Positions 47,818 to 58,421 of a DNA stretch of 64,000 bases are shown piece after piece. The notes beneath the pieces were generated by a model. The model saw only the letters and a program-made list of their open reading frames with translations. It was not told the origin of the DNA and did no database searches. The number at the start of each line of letters is the position of its first letter. The first letter of the stretch is position 1. Source of the DNA: Paraburkholderia phytofirmans PsJN (GTDB lineage Bacteria > Pseudomonadota > Gammaproteobacteria > Burkholderiales > Burkholderiaceae). The stretch spans positions 1,054,001 to 1,118,000 of the forward strand of contig NC_010681.1 of the NCBI RefSeq assembly GCF_000020125.1, in the 5' to 3' direction. The position numbers and the translations under genes were made by a program.

Positions 47818-48558
47818 ATGAGATTGAACGGAAAGGTCACCATCGTGACGGGCGCGGGGCAGGGCATCGGCGCTGCGACCGCACTCAAATTCGCGAAAGA
47901 AGGTGCGCGCGTCGCGGTGTGCGACGTGAATCACGACGCGGTGTCCCGAGTCGTGGCCGCGTGCCACGCGGCGGGTGCGCAAGCGCTCGGCTTCACGCTC
48001 GACGTGACGAACCGCGCTGCGGTGGACGGCATGGTCGCCGACGTGCGCGAGCGGTTCCGGCAGATCGACGTGCTGGTGAACAACGCAGGCATCACGCGCG
48101 ACGCGCGCCTGCAAAAGATGACGCTCCAGCAATTCGACGATGTGATCGACGTGAACCTGCGCGGCGTGTTCCATGCGGCGCAGGCGGTCGTCGACACGAT
48201 GATCGCTCAAGGCTCGGGCGTGATCCTGAATGCAAGTTCCGTGGTCGGCCTCTACGGCAACTACGGCCAGACCAACTATGCGGCGGCGAAGTTCGGCGTG
48301 ATCGGCTTTACGAAAACATGGAGCCGCGAACTGGGACCGAAGGGCATTCGCGTCAACGCGATTGCGCCGGGCTTCATCGACACGCCGATTCTCTCGACCG
48401 TGCCGCAGGAAGTGCTCGCGAAAATGCGCGAGCAGGTGCCGCTGCGCCGGCTCGGCACGCCCGAGGAGATCGCCAATATCTACGCCTTTCTCGCGAGCGA
48501 CGAAGCGAGCTATATCAACGGCGCCGTGATCGAAGCATCCGGCGGTATGACGCTTTAA
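47818..48558 (+). CDS. Short-chain dehydrogenase, FabG-like
   Basis: Classical SDR of 246 aa. It has the cofactor motif [20 protein letters not shown] at the centre, the catalytic Ser in [17 protein letters not shown], then YxxxK as YAAAK, and PGFIDTP. It resembles beta-ketoacyl or acetoacetyl reductases but lies in a catabolic operon, so oxidation of a 3-hydroxy acid is as likely. ATG at 47818; upstream in-frame codons are not conserved. Confidence 0.9.
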   Translation: MRLNGKVTIVTGAGQGIGAATALKFAKEGARVAVCDVNHDAVSRVVAACHAAGAQALGFTLDVTNRAAVDGMVADVRERFRQIDVLVNNAGITRDARLQKMTLQQFDDVIDVNLRGVFHAAQAVVDTMIAQGSGVILNASSVVGLYGNYGQTNYAAAKFGVIGFTKTWSRELGPKGIRVNAIAPGFIDTPILSTVPQEVLAKMREQVPLRRLGTPEEIANIYAFLASDEASYINGAVIEASGGMTL

Positions 48559-48574
48559 ACATTCGAGGATCTGC

Positions 48575-49366
48575 GTGAAAACCATCGACCTTCTCAGACC
48601 CACTCCCGGACTGCGCGTACTGATTTCAGGCGCTGCGGCGGGCATCGGCGCAGCGATCGCGCAGGCGTTTCTGGATGTCGGCGCGAACGTCTATATCTGC
48701 GACGTCGATCCCGCCGCGATCGACCGCGCCAGAACCGCGCATCCGCAACTGCACGCCGGCGTCGCGGACGTGTCGGATTGCGCGCAGGTAGACCGCATCA
48801 TCGACGACGCGCGCTCGAAGCTCGGCGGCCTCGATCTGCTGATCAACAACGCGGGCATTGCCGGACCCACCGGCGCGGTCGAGGACCTCGATCCGGCGGA
48901 GTGGGAACGCACGATCGGGACGAACCTGAACAGCCAGTTCTATTTTCTGCGCAAGGCCGTGCCGCTGCTGAAGGAAACGTCGGCCAACCCGGGCATCATT
49001 GCGATGGCGTCGGTCGCGGGACGCCTCGGTTACGCGTTCCGCACGCCGTACGCGGCGAGCAAATGGGCGATTGTCGGGATGGTCAAGTCGCTGGCGATCG
49101 AGCTTGGACCGAACAATGTGCGCGTGAACGCAATCTTGCCGGGCGTCGTGGAAGGCGAACGGATGGACCGCGTGATTTCCGCGCGCGCCGAATCACTCGG
49201 AATCGGCTTCGATCAGATGAAGGGCGAATATCTGCAGAAAATTTCGCTGCGACGGATGGTGACCGTGCACGACGTCGCCGCAATGGCGCTGTTCCTCGCT
49301 TCGCCGGCGGGGCAAAACATTTCGGGGCAGGCAATCAGCGTCGACGGGAATGTCGAATATCTTTGA
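48575..49366 (+). CDS. Short-chain dehydrogenase, second of the cassette
   Basis: Classical SDR of 263 aa. It has SGAAAGIGAAIAQAFLD, NNAGIAGPTG, an Ser/YAASK catalytic pair and a C-terminal VDGNVEYL. It starts with GTG at 48575, backed by GAGGAT 4-9 bases upstream; the gene lies 16 bases after the first SDR. Similarity to the first SDR is only general, so the two probably act on different intermediates. Last gene of the cassette, converging with cbiX. Confidence 0.9.
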   Translation: MKTIDLLRPTPGLRVLISGAAAGIGAAIAQAFLDVGANVYICDVDPAAIDRARTAHPQLHAGVADVSDCAQVDRIIDDARSKLGGLDLLINNAGIAGPTGAVEDLDPAEWERTIGTNLNSQFYFLRKAVPLLKETSANPGIIAMASVAGRLGYAFRTPYAASKWAIVGMVKSLAIELGPNNVRVNAILPGVVEGERMDRVISARAESLGIGFDQMKGEYLQKISLRRMVTVHDVAAMALFLASPAGQNISGQAISVDGNVEYL

Positions 49367-49443
49367 GCGATGAAGCCGCGCCGCTGGGGGGGGAAGTGTC
49401 TGCAGGAGTAGGGGCGCTTTTCTTCAGCAGCGGTTTGCAGGCG

Positions 49444-49827
49444 TCATCCAGCCTGGCGCTGGCAATACTGCGCGACCGCATCGAGAACCGCTTCGTCCTC
49501 GCCGACCGCCACCGCGCAGTCGATCCGCACGTCCGGCTGCGCCTCACGGCAGCGCTCGATCAATTCGGGCAAATCCTTCCTGATATGTCCGCCTTGCCCG
49601 AAGAACACGGGCACCACGGTAATCACATCGCAACCCTGAGCCACGATTTGAGCCACCGCCGTTGGCAGGCTCGGTTCCATCAACTCGAGAAATGCCAGCG
49701 AGACCGGGCCGGCCGTTTCGTCCGTTGCACGCAACGCGCGCAGCTTTTCAGCGAGCCTCTCAAACGGCTCGCGCCAGCGCGGGTCCCTTGCGCCATGACC
49801 AAAGAGAACCAGCCCTTGCGTAGCCAT
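49444..49827 (-). CDS. cbiX: CbiX/SirB-type sirohydrochlorin chelatase
   Basis: Small single-domain (127 aa) chelatase that inserts iron (siroheme) or cobalt into sirohydrochlorin. The metal-binding histidines appear in LFGHGARDPRW and in FFGQGGHIRKDLPEL. The length fits the half-size CbiXS form, which works as a dimer. It starts 11 bases after the lptG stop, so it is the third gene of the lptF-lptG-cbiX operon, converging with the second SDR. It pairs functionally with the SUMT at 43476-44231. Confidence 0.92.
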   Translation of the reverse strand: MATQGLVLFGHGARDPRWREPFERLAEKLRALRATDETAGPVSLAFLELMEPSLPTAVAQIVAQGCDVITVVPVFFGQGGHIRKDLPELIERCREAQPDVRIDCAVAVGEDEAVLDAVAQYCQRQAG

Positions 49828-49838
49828 TTCATCAGCTC

Positions 49839-50987
49839 CTAATGCCGATCAACCCACTTCAACCCAACCAACCCGAGCACCAGATAAACCAACCCAGGCG
49901 TAGCCGCAGTCAAAGGAGCAGGCCAGGTATTCAACGTGCCAATATGCGAGAACAGCGTATTGAACAACTGAAAACTCATCCCCAGCATGATCCCGCCGAA
50001 AACCTTCATCCCGACGACACCAGCCCGCGTATGCAAATACGCAAACGGTAACGACAACACCAGCATCACGAAAACCGCAAACGGATAAAGCAGCTTGCGC
50101 CACAGCGCAATTTCATACCGCTGCGTATCCTGATGGTTCTCGGTCAAATGCTGGATATACCGGAACAGATTGAACATCGACATCCGATCCGGCGACACCA
50201 GCAGCACCGACAGAATCTGCGGCGTCAATTCCGAGCGCAGCGAATACTCCGGCACCGCGACTTCCTTCGCCCGATACACCGGATTCAGCGCATCCGCGGG
50301 CGTGCCCGGAGGAGGGGGCACGTCGATCAATTGCGTATCGGTCACGCCGGTCAATTGCCAATGGCCCGGCGGCTGATATTTGCCGCTCTTCGCAGTCCGC
50401 ACGTTAGAAAGACGGAATTTCGAATCGAACTCGTAGATGCGCACATTGCTGATGGTCGCGTCGGGCTTCAATTCGCCGACGTTCACGAAGCGCGTCACCT
50501 GTTCGCCATCCGCGCGCGCCGTGAGCGTATCTTTCACCCACACGCCCGACTCGAAATTACTCGACACCGAAGACCCCAGCGCCTCGAGCCGCACGCGCTC
50601 CGACAATTGATCCGTATAAGGCCCGACCACTTCGCCGATCAGATACGTCAGCAAAACAAGCGGAATGCCGATCTTCAACAACGAACGCAGCGCCTGATTC
50701 GTAGCAAGCCCGGACACGCGGAAAATCGTGTACTCCGAGTTCGCGGCCATTTGCGCGAACACATAAATCGCGCTGATCAACGCGGCGACCGGAATGATTT
50801 CGTAGAAGCGCGACGGCGTTTGCAACGCAACTCGCAATACCGCGTACTGGAATTTGTAGTTGCCGTGGCCAACCGAATTCAATTCGTTGATCAGGTCGAA
50901 GAAGAAGAACAGACCCGAAAACGCAAACAGAATAAAGATGAACGTGAGATAAATCTGACGCGCGAAGTACCTTTCATAGATGCGCAT
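49839..50987 (-). CDS. lptG: LptG, LPS export ABC transporter permease
   Basis: Inner-membrane permease of the LptBFGC complex that extracts lipopolysaccharide. The 382-aa protein has the Lpt permease layout: three helices near the N-terminus (MRIYERYFARQIYLTFIFILFAFSG), a large periplasmic jellyroll and three helices near the C-terminus. Starts 3 bases after the lptF stop. The chain ends in VLGLVGLKWVDRH. Essential in most Gram-negative bacteria. Confidence 0.95.
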   Translation of the reverse strand: MRIYERYFARQIYLTFIFILFAFSGLFFFFDLINELNSVGHGNYKFQYAVLRVALQTPSRFYEIIPVAALISAIYVFAQMAANSEYTIFRVSGLATNQALRSLLKIGIPLVLLTYLIGEVVGPYTDQLSERVRLEALGSSVSSNFESGVWVKDTLTARADGEQVTRFVNVGELKPDATISNVRIYEFDSKFRLSNVRTAKSGKYQPPGHWQLTGVTDTQLIDVPPPPGTPADALNPVYRAKEVAVPEYSLRSELTPQILSVLLVSPDRMSMFNLFRYIQHLTENHQDTQRYEIALWRKLLYPFAVFVMLVLSLPFAYLHTRAGVVGMKVFGGIMLGMSFQLFNTLFSHIGTLNTWPAPLTAATPGLVYLVLGLVGLKWVDRH

Positions 50988-50990
50988 CGG

Positions 50991-52088
50991 TCAGGCTCCT
51001 TGCGAACGGCTGAACATTGCCCGCGTGAAGAGCGGCCGGTTGCGCACGCGCAGCCAGAAAATGAACGCGACAATCGCCGCGACGATCACGTGCAGACCCA
51101 CCAGCCCGACCGGGAACGACATCTTGCCCTGCTCGATCCACGACTGCACCACGTTCAACAGATTCGAATACGTCAGATAGATCAGCACCGCCATGACGAG
51201 ATTGATGGTGCGGCTGCGCCGCGGATTCTGGTGCGCGAGCGGAATGGCCAACAGCATCAGATTGATCGCGATGAGCGGCAGCCCCGCACGCCACGCGAAT
51301 TCGGCGAGATTGTCGTTGGTCGGGTTGCGCAGCAGCGTGAGGGTGGGCGTGCCGGTGGTACTGGGCGTATTGACAACCGGCTGGCTCTGGATCTTCACGC
51401 CGTAGCGTTCGAACTCCATGATGCGAAAATCGGGCTGGCCCGGCTGGCCGTCGTAACGGCGGCCGTTTTCCAGCACCACGAAGCGATCGCCGTTCTTACG
51501 CGTTTCCGTATGGCCGGTCTTCGACACGACCACGTTGACCTTGCCGTTTTCCGTGCTGGTCACGAACACGTTTTCCACACGCGCCTGGTCAGCCGACATC
51601 TTCTCGATGAAGAACACGCGGTGACTGGTGGCCGATTCGCGGAACTGACCCGGCGCGAGCAGCGAGACCTCGTCGCGCTGCTGGAAGCGCGCGCGGATCA
51701 GCTTGCTTTGCTGGTTCGACCACGGCCAGCCGACGAACACGAAGAACATGATGAGGATGATGATCGGCGTGGCGAAAATACCGATCGGCTTGATGAATTG
51801 GGTCAGACTGACACCCGAGGAGAGCCACACGACCATCTCGGAGTCTTTGTACCAACGGGTCAGGACGAACAGGATCGACACGAACAGGGTCGCGACGAGC
51901 ATGATCGCCAGGTAGCCGATCACGGTCAGGCCGATCAGGACCAGCACGTCGCGCGGGTCGATCTCGCCCGAGGCTGCGAAGCCGACGATGCGGATCATCA
52001 TCGTCGTCAGCACGAGCGTGAGGAGAACCATGAACACGGCACCAGCCGTATACGCGAGTTCGCGCTGGAGGGAGCGTTCGAAGATCAT
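50991..52088 (-). CDS. lptF: LptF, LPS export ABC transporter permease
   Basis: Partner of LptG in lipopolysaccharide export. The 365-aa protein opens [36 protein letters not shown], typical of LptF, with a periplasmic domain of about 150 residues and a C-terminal helical bundle including [23 protein letters not shown]. It is the first gene of lptF-lptG-cbiX and divergent from pepA with a 137-base promoter gap, the usual Burkholderia order. Confidence 0.95.
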   Translation of the reverse strand: MIFERSLQRELAYTAGAVFMVLLTLVLTTMMIRIVGFAASGEIDPRDVLVLIGLTVIGYLAIMLVATLFVSILFVLTRWYKDSEMVVWLSSGVSLTQFIKPIGIFATPIIILIMFFVFVGWPWSNQQSKLIRARFQQRDEVSLLAPGQFRESATSHRVFFIEKMSADQARVENVFVTSTENGKVNVVVSKTGHTETRKNGDRFVVLENGRRYDGQPGQPDFRIMEFERYGVKIQSQPVVNTPSTTGTPTLTLLRNPTNDNLAEFAWRAGLPLIAINLMLLAIPLAHQNPRRSRTINLVMAVLIYLTYSNLLNVVQSWIEQGKMSFPVGLVGLHVIVAAIVAFIFWLRVRNRPLFTRAMFSRSQGA

Positions 52089-52225
52089 TATTGATGATGA
52101 GAGGGGGCGCTCTCAGTGGCGCACGGGTTGCTTCCCGTCACACCTCCGGTGCAGCCGCCGCAGGAAAAATAGCGGATAATTGCGGCTTTCATCCTAAGCC
52201 CAGATTTTATCCGAGGACAAGCGCG

Positions 52226-53752
52226 ATGGACTTTAGCATAAAAGCCTGTGATTGGACCAAAGGCTCGTCAAACGGTTTCCTGACTGGGAAATCCGATTGC
52301 ATCGTAATCGGCGTGTTCGAGTCGCAAACCCTGTCGGGCGCGGCTCTCGAGATCGACGAGGCCACCCGCGGCCTGCTGACCCGCATCATCAAGGCCGGCG
52401 ACATGGACGGCAAGGCCGGCACCACGCTGTTCCTGCATGAAGTGTCGGGCATCGGCGCTTCCCGCGTGCTGCTGGTCGGCCTCGGCAAGCAGGACGCTTT
52501 CAACCAGAAAGCCTACGGCGACGCCGTGCGGGCCGCCTGGCGCGCGCTGCTCGGCACCAAGATCGTCCAGGTCACCTTTACGCTGGCGCAAGCGCCGATC
52601 CTCGAACGCACGGCCGACTGGGGCGTGCGCGCCGCGATCCTCGCGCTGCGCGAACTGACCTACAAGTTCACGCAGATGAAGAGCAAGCCGGAGAATGCGG
52701 CGCGCGCGTTGAAGCGCATCGTCTTCAGCGTCAACACGGGCGACGAGAAGGCTGCCAAGCTGGCCGCGAAGCAGGGCGCCGCGCTCGCCAACGGCATGGA
52801 CCTGACGCGCGACCTCGGCAATCTGCCGAGCAATGTCTGCACGCCGACCTACCTCGCCAACACCGCCAAGAAGCTCGCCAAAGACTGGAAGCTGAAGGTC
52901 GAAGTGCTGGGCGAGAAGCAGTGCGAAGCGCTCAAGATGGGCTCGTTCCTGTCGGTCACGGCCGGCTCGGTCGAACCGGCGCAATTCATCGTGCTGCAGT
53001 ATCAGGGCGGCGCCGCGAAAGCCGCGCCGGTGGTGCTGGTCGGCAAGGGCGTGACGTTCGACACGGGCGGCATCTCGCTGAAACCGGGTGAAGGCATGGA
53101 CGAGATGAAGTACGACATGTGCGGCGCCGGTTCGGTGCTGGGCACGTTGCGCGCCGTCGCCGAAATGGGGCTAAAGCTCAATGTGGTCGGCATCATCCCG
53201 GCTGTCGAGAACATGCCGTCGGCCACGGCCACCAAGCCGGGCGACATCGTCACCAGCATGAAGGGCTTGACGATCGAAGTGCTCAATACGGACGCCGAAG
53301 GCCGCCTGATCCTGTGCGACGCGCTCACCTACGCCGAGCGCTTCAAGCCGGCCGCGGTGATCGACATCGCCACGCTCACGGGCGCCTGCATTATCGCGCT
53401 GGGTCACCACAACAGCGGCCTGTTCTCGAAAGACGACGCGCTGGCGGGCGAGCTGCTCGACGCATCGCGTGAAGCGTCCGACCCGGCCTGGCGTCTGCCG
53501 CTCGACGACGAGTATCAGGATCAGCTCAAGTCGAATTTCGCGGATCTGGCCAACATCGGCGGCCGTCCGGCGGGCAGCGTGACGGCGGCGTGTTTCCTGT
53601 CGCGCTTCACCGACGCCTATCCGTGGGCGCACCTGGACATCGCGGGCACGGCATGGAAGAGCGGTGCGGCGAAGGGCGCTACCGGCCGTCCGGTGCCGTT
53701 GCTCGCGCAGTTCCTGATCGACAGGGCCGCGGACGGTCGCGCCACGCAATGA
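52226..53752 (+). CDS. pepA: PepA, leucyl aminopeptidase (M17)
   Basis: Cytosolic di-metal aminopeptidase, 508 aa. Metal and catalytic residues lie in [31 protein letters not shown] and [14 protein letters not shown], the M17 signature. The ATG at 52226 gives [10 protein letters not shown] and has GAGGA upstream; the frame stays open to 52091 without conservation. PepA in several bacteria also binds DNA, which cannot be judged here. holC follows 58 bases later, as in E. coli. Confidence 0.96.
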   Translation: MDFSIKACDWTKGSSNGFLTGKSDCIVIGVFESQTLSGAALEIDEATRGLLTRIIKAGDMDGKAGTTLFLHEVSGIGASRVLLVGLGKQDAFNQKAYGDAVRAAWRALLGTKIVQVTFTLAQAPILERTADWGVRAAILALRELTYKFTQMKSKPENAARALKRIVFSVNTGDEKAAKLAAKQGAALANGMDLTRDLGNLPSNVCTPTYLANTAKKLAKDWKLKVEVLGEKQCEALKMGSFLSVTAGSVEPAQFIVLQYQGGAAKAAPVVLVGKGVTFDTGGISLKPGEGMDEMKYDMCGAGSVLGTLRAVAEMGLKLNVVGIIPAVENMPSATATKPGDIVTSMKGLTIEVLNTDAEGRLILCDALTYAERFKPAAVIDIATLTGACIIALGHHNSGLFSKDDALAGELLDASREASDPAWRLPLDDEYQDQLKSNFADLANIGGRPAGSVTAACFLSRFTDAYPWAHLDIAGTAWKSGAAKGATGRPVPLLAQFLIDRAADGRATQ

Positions 53753-53810
53753 CGCAATGCAGTAGAGAAGCAGGCGCGGCAGCGAACGCCGCCGCCACGC
53801 GGAGCCGCCG

Positions 53811-54227
53811 ATGACGAGAATCGACTTTCACTCGAACGTCGGCGATTCGCTGCTGTATGCGTGCCGCCTGATCCGCAAGGCGTATCAGGCGGGCCAGCCG
53901 ACCATCGTGCTGGCCGAGCCGGCGCGCCTGAAGGCCTTCGACGAACAGTTGTGGACCTTCGCGCCGCTCGACTTCGTGCCGCATTGCATGGCAGGCACGC
54001 CACTCGCCGCGCAAACGCCGATCGTGCTGGCTTCCAGCCTCGACGATGTGCCGCATCATCAGGTGCTGCTCAATCTGGGCGCCACGGTGCCGGCGCAATT
54101 CGCGCGCTTCGAAAGATTGCTGGAAGTGGTCGGTAACGCACACGAGGAGCTCGCGGCGGGCCGCGAACGCTATCGCTTCTATCGCGATCGCGGCTATGCT
54201 CTGAACAACTACAAGCAAGGCAGCTAG
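53811..54227 (+). CDS. holC: HolC, DNA polymerase III chi subunit
   Basis: Clamp-loader accessory subunit that links the polymerase III holoenzyme to single-stranded DNA-binding protein. The 138-aa protein has TRIDFHSNVGDSLLYACRLIRKAY, LLWTF-like LWTFAPLDFVPH and RYRFYRDRGYALNNY, typical for beta-proteobacterial chi. It sits directly after pepA, its usual neighbour. Confidence 0.94.
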   Translation: MTRIDFHSNVGDSLLYACRLIRKAYQAGQPTIVLAEPARLKAFDEQLWTFAPLDFVPHCMAGTPLAAQTPIVLASSLDDVPHHQVLLNLGATVPAQFARFERLLEVVGNAHEELAAGRERYRFYRDRGYALNNYKQGS

Positions 54228-54324
54228 GTCCCATTCGGTCCGCGTCGCGCGCGTCGTGTCTGGTCTCAGGCATTCGGCGTGCACGCGGGCTGCTTCAGCT
54301 TCGACTCAAACACGGAGAGCGCAC

Positions 54325-55029
54325 GTGTCCGATCCCAACGACGATTCGATCCCGACCTTGCACGAGGTTCTCGTGCGAGGTCATTCTGTGCAGCCGCGCC
54401 AAACGTCGGGCGATGCGGCCGAACTCGACGGCCCGCGCGAACCCAGTTTCAAGGCGGAGCCCGTGCTCGCGCCGCAGCCGGTGCTGACGCCGGAGCAGAT
54501 GAGTTCGGCGGAGCCGGTGCTCGCGGCGCAGCCGTTGCATGCACAGGAACCCACCCTCGCAGCGCAACCGGCGATTGCGCCGCAGCCTGCGCATCCGGCC
54601 GATCATCATCATCATCCGAAGAAGCGTTCGCGGGCGCACCAGGCCGCCGAACCACGGCATGCGCATGACAATGCATTCGCGACTTCGGCGGGCGTGTTCG
54701 ATCGGGCCGAGCCGATTACGCCGCTCGAAGCGGGCTCGACCGTACCGCCGGATATCGCGCGCGAAGGCGCCGTCGAGCCGGCTCCGGATCTCGATCTGGA
54801 TGCCGACGTCATCGCCGAACGTCTGCGCAGACGCGTCGCCGGTTTTCTGGCGGGCGACGGGCGCAGCGTGATCGAGGAACGTTGTCGCGAGACCTTGCAT
54901 GCGCACACGGGGTGGCTCATCGACCAGATCACGCGCGAAGTGGCGCTGGCGCTGGAGGACGAGATGACCGCCTGGGTGCGCGAAGCGGTGGTGGAAGAGA
55001 TCGCGCGGCGCGCTTCGGGCAGTGCGTGA
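54325..55029 (+). CDS. DUF2486-family protein
   Basis: A 234-aa protein of the uncharacterised DUF2486 family, restricted to Burkholderia and relatives as far as I know. Three parts: a short conserved head (SDPNDDSIPTLHEVLVRG), a low-complexity middle of repeated EPVLAPQP/AAQP units with a HHHH stretch, and a C-terminal helical part (ERLRRRVAGFLAGDGRSVIEERC). It starts with GTG at 54325, since GGAGAG lies 6 bases upstream and the head is conserved. Follows holC by 97 bases. Function unknown. Confidence 0.85.
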   Translation: MSDPNDDSIPTLHEVLVRGHSVQPRQTSGDAAELDGPREPSFKAEPVLAPQPVLTPEQMSSAEPVLAAQPLHAQEPTLAAQPAIAPQPAHPADHHHHPKKRSRAHQAAEPRHAHDNAFATSAGVFDRAEPITPLEAGSTVPPDIAREGAVEPAPDLDLDADVIAERLRRRVAGFLAGDGRSVIEERCRETLHAHTGWLIDQITREVALALEDEMTAWVREAVVEEIARRASGSA

Positions 55030-55085
55030 TCCCGTAGAGAGCAGCGGGCGCGCCGCGCGCCGCTCGCGCTCCTTGCGTGACCAGC

Positions 55086-55424
55086 TTATTTGAGCGTGAG
55101 CACCCAGTTCGCGAGCGTAGCCGCCTGATCGGGCGTGAGTTGCGTATTCGCGGGCATCGGCACCTCGCCCCACACGCCCGTGCTGCCATCCAGAATCTTG
55201 TGCTTGAGATACGCGGCGGCATCTTCGCGACCGGCATATTTGGCCGCGACATCGTGCAGTGCCGGTCCCATGAACGACCGTATGACCGAGTGACAACTCA
55301 TGCAGTTCTGCTGTTGGGCCAGCGCGAGGCCCGCGGCCTCGGCCTGCGCCGCCGGACTGCCGGCACTCAACGCGGCGCCCAGCACGACGGCGGCTGCAAG
55401 CGCTGTGTGCGACTTTGATTTCAT
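55086..55424 (-). CDS. Small c-type cytochrome
   Basis: Class I cytochrome c of 112 aa with a signal peptide (ALAAAVVLGAALSAGSPAAQAEA). The heme motif CMSCH is at residues 41-45 and the likely axial Met lies in EVPMPAN, followed by LTPDQAATLANWVLTL. It is exported to the periplasm as an electron carrier. The partner cannot be named. ATG at 55424; the frame remains open upstream without conservation. A TATAAT hexamer at 55467-55472 may be its -10. Confidence 0.92.
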   Translation of the reverse strand: MKSKSHTALAAAVVLGAALSAGSPAAQAEAAGLALAQQQNCMSCHSVIRSFMGPALHDVAAKYAGREDAAAYLKHKILDGSTGVWGEVPMPANTQLTPDQAATLANWVLTLK

Positions 55425-55466
55425 TCTGGTCTCCGTCGGTGCGAGTGCCCGACTTGTGGTGCCAGC

Positions 55467-55472
55467 ATTATA
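55467..55472 (-). promoter_or_regulatory. Perfect -10 hexamer before the cytochrome c gene
   Basis: The minus strand carries TATAAT about 43 bases before the cytochrome c ATG. No good TTGACA-like box lies 16-18 bases upstream, so only the -10 is supported. Confidence 0.35.
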
Positions 55473-55603
55473 AAAGGAAAGGGGCGCACGGTTTCCCATG
55501 CGTCCCTTTCGCTTTTACGTAGCTTCAGGCGTGCGCGCAAGCTGTCGTAGCGATACCAGGCCGTGCATGTGCTCGCCCGGCCAGCCGTCGCCGCAACTGC
55601 CGC

Positions 55604-57277
55604 TTAGCCCGTTATCGCCCCTTTGTTGGCCGGTTGCGCCAAGGCAAAGTATTTCGCCATCACGCCACGCGTGTAACGCGGCTTCGGCTGTTGCCATGCG
55701 GCGCGGCGGCGCTCCAGTTCGGCATTGTCGATATTCAGTTGCAGCAGCAGCTTGTGCGCGTCGATGGTGATCGAGTCGCCTTCCTGCACGAACGCGATCG
55801 TGCCACCCACGAAGGCCTCCGGCGCGACGTGACCGACCACCATGCCCCACGTGCCGCCCGAGAAGCGCCCGTCGGTGATCAGGCCGACGCTTTCGCCAAG
55901 ACCCTTGCCGATGATCGCCGAAGTCGGCGCGAGCATCTCCGGCATGCCGGGGCCGCCCTTCGGGCCGAGGTAGCGCAGCACCACCACGTCGCCGGCCACG
56001 ATCTTGTCGGCCAGAATCGCTTCAAGCGCGCTTTGCTCGTCGTCGAACACGCGGGCTGGGCCGGTGATGACCGGGTTCTTCAGACCGGTGATCTTGGCGA
56101 CCGCGCCATCGACGGCCAGATTGCCCTTCAGGATCGCCAGGTGGCCTTCCTTGTAGAGCGCCTGGTCGATCGGGAAAATCACTTGCTGATCGGCGCGCGG
56201 CTTGCCCGGCACGTCCTTCAGTTCTTCGGCGATGGTCCTGCCGGTGATCGTGATGCAATCGCCATGCAGCAGGCCGGCGTCGAGCAGGATCTTCATGACT
56301 TGCGGAATACCGCCGGCCTTGTGCAGATCGGTCGCCACGAACTGGCCCGACGGCTTCAGGTTGCAGATCACCGGCACCTTCTTGCGCATACGCTCGAAGT
56401 CGTCGATGCTCCATTCCACTTCGGCCGCGTGCGCGATCGCGAGGAAGTGCAGCACGGCATTGGTCGAGCCGCCGGTGGCCATGATCACGGCCACGGCGTT
56501 TTCGATCGACTTCTTCGTGACGATGTCGCGCGGCTTCAGATCCTTCTTGACCGATTCGACCAGCACGCGGGCCGATTCGGCCGCCGAGTCGACCTTTTCC
56601 TGATCCGGATTGGCCATCGTCGACGAATACAGCAGCGACATGCCGAGCGCCTCGAACGACGAACTCATGGTGTTGGCGGTGTACATGCCGCCGCACGAAC
56701 CCGTCGAGGGGCACGCGTTCTGTTCGATCCCGTCGAAATCCTCCTGCGACATGCGGCCGGCCGTGAACTCGCCGACAGCTTCGAACGACGACACAATGGT
56801 CAGGTCGGTGCCCTTCCAGTTGCCCGGACGGATCGTGCCGCCGTACACGTAGATGCTCGGCACATTGGTGCGCAGCATGCCGATCATGCCGCCTGGCATG
56901 TTCTTGTCGCAGCCGCCGATCACGACCACGCCGTCCATCCACTGGCCTTGCACGCAGGTCTCGATGCAGTCGGAGATGACTTCGCGCGATACCAGCGAGT
57001 ACTTCATGCCTTCGGTGCCCATCGACATGCCGTCCGAGATGGTCGGCGTGCCGAAGATCTGCGGATTCGCGTCGGCGCCCTTGATCGCGGCGACGGCGGC
57101 ATCGGCCAGACGCTGCAGGCCGGCGTTGCACGGCGTGATGGTCGAGTGGCCGTTGGCGATGCCGATCATCGGCTTGTCGAAGTCGGCTTTTTCGTAGCCG
57201 AGCGCGTAGTACATCGATCGATTCGGCGAGCGCGCCACGCCCTGCGTGATGTTCTTCGAACGACGGTTGTATGCCAT
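55604..57277 (-). CDS. ilvD: IlvD, dihydroxy-acid dehydratase
   Basis: Iron-sulfur dehydratase of valine and isoleucine biosynthesis. The 557-aa protein has the cluster cysteines in [17 protein letters not shown] and [16 protein letters not shown]. Starts at the ATG at 57277 ([13 protein letters not shown]) with GGAGC upstream; the open frame upstream to 57385 is not conserved. Divergent from a LysR regulator, which may or may not control it. Confidence 0.96.
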   Translation of the reverse strand: MAYNRRSKNITQGVARSPNRSMYYALGYEKADFDKPMIGIANGHSTITPCNAGLQRLADAAVAAIKGADANPQIFGTPTISDGMSMGTEGMKYSLVSREVISDCIETCVQGQWMDGVVVIGGCDKNMPGGMIGMLRTNVPSIYVYGGTIRPGNWKGTDLTIVSSFEAVGEFTAGRMSQEDFDGIEQNACPSTGSCGGMYTANTMSSSFEALGMSLLYSSTMANPDQEKVDSAAESARVLVESVKKDLKPRDIVTKKSIENAVAVIMATGGSTNAVLHFLAIAHAAEVEWSIDDFERMRKKVPVICNLKPSGQFVATDLHKAGGIPQVMKILLDAGLLHGDCITITGRTIAEELKDVPGKPRADQQVIFPIDQALYKEGHLAILKGNLAVDGAVAKITGLKNPVITGPARVFDDEQSALEAILADKIVAGDVVVLRYLGPKGGPGMPEMLAPTSAIIGKGLGESVGLITDGRFSGGTWGMVVGHVAPEAFVGGTIAFVQEGDSITIDAHKLLLQLNIDNAELERRRAAWQQPKPRYTRGVMAKYFALAQPANKGAITG

Positions 57278-57455
57278 GGGAAAGCTCCTGTCTGTTTTGT
57301 TTTGATCCGCGCCGCTGCGGGTTTCGGTCGCGCCGGCATGGGCTGCCGGCGGCATCCGTCCAGTGTAGACCGGCATGCCGCGCAACGACGCAGTTTTGCG
57401 ATGCGCGTGTCCAATGTATTATTCGTGGCTCATTAGGTCGTAAAATGTATCACCC

Positions 57456-58421
57456 ATGCTGCCTGCCATTCCTGATTTGCGCCAGTTGCGCTATTTCGTG
57501 ACCGTCGCCGAAGAGAAGCACTTCGGGCGCGCGGCCGTGCGCCTCTCGATGACGCAGCCGCCTTTGTCGCAAGCCATCCGCGCGCTCGAAGAGACGCTCG
57601 GCGTCGAATTGTTCGCGCGCACCAAGCGTTCCGTCGAACTGACGTCGGTGGGCGCCGATCTGCTGCCCGAGGTGCAACGCCTGCTCGCAAGCGCGGAGGG
57701 GCTGCGGCCGCTCGCGCAGAGCCTGGCGCGCGGCGAGGCCGGCGTGTTGTCGCTGGCGTTCGTGTCCACCGCGGACTATGGCCTGCTGCCGCTGCTGCTG
57801 CGCGATTTCGGTGCGCGTCATCCGCGCGTGCGGCTGGAATTGACCGAAGCCACCAGCGACATACAAGTCGACGAACTGGTGGCCGGGCGCATCGACGCGG
57901 GTCTCGTGATCGCACCGCTGCCGTCGCGCCACGCCACCGAACTCTCGTGGCTGCCGATCGCGCGCGAGCCGCTGGTGATCGCCATGTCGACGGAGATGGC
58001 GGCGCGCCTGGCGAGCGCCAGTGGCGACCATGCCGACCCGCGCGCCGAATGGCTTGACACGCCGATCAGCCTGCGCGATGTTGCCGACGCACCGCTCGTG
58101 GTGTTCCCAAGACGTTTGGCGCCAGGCTTTTATGACATCATTATGGATTGCTACGGCGTGGCGGGCCTTGCGCCCCGGGTCGGCCAGGAAGCGATCCAGA
58201 TGCAAACGATCGTGAGCCTCGTGTCAGCCGGCATGGGTGTCGCACTGGTACCGCAATCGTTACGTAATCTGCGCCGCACCGGCGTCGTGTATCGTCCGCT
58301 TTGCGAGTCGGTGCCCGCGATCGAGACAGGCCTCGTCTGGCGGACCGCCGAGGTGAGCCCGGTGCTGGCGGGTTTCATCGACATCGTGCGGGCGCATGCG
58401 GCGACCGTCGAGGCGCAATAA
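57456..58421 (+). CDS. LysR-family transcriptional regulator
   Basis: A 321-aa LysR regulator with helix-turn-helix LRYFVTVAEEKHFGRAAVRLSMTQPPLSQAIRALEE and an effector domain (LAFVSTADYGLLPLLLRDFGARHP). It is divergent from ilvD with 178 bases between, which fits the common LysR habit of controlling the neighbouring divergent gene. No specific ligand can be inferred. lgt follows 141 bases later and is probably independent. Confidence 0.92.
   Translation: MLPAIPDLRQLRYFVTVAEEKHFGRAAVRLSMTQPPLSQAIRALEETLGVELFARTKRSVELTSVGADLLPEVQRLLASAEGLRPLAQSLARGEAGVLSLAFVSTADYGLLPLLLRDFGARHPRVRLELTEATSDIQVDELVAGRIDAGLVIAPLPSRHATELSWLPIAREPLVIAMSTEMAARLASASGDHADPRAEWLDTPISLRDVADAPLVVFPRRLAPGFYDIIMDCYGVAGLAPRVGQEAIQMQTIVSLVSAGMGVALVPQSLRNLRRTGVVYRPLCESVPAIETGLVWRTAEVSPVLAGFIDIVRAHAATVEAQ

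Noticed and set aside
50133..52094. Long plus-strand open frame opposite lptG and lptF.
   Set aside because: Antisense of two confidently identified permease genes; charged Arg/His-rich composition is typical of shadow frames.
55634..57436. Long plus-strand open frame opposite ilvD.
   Set aside because: Shadow of ilvD, whose iron-sulfur motifs are unmistakable.
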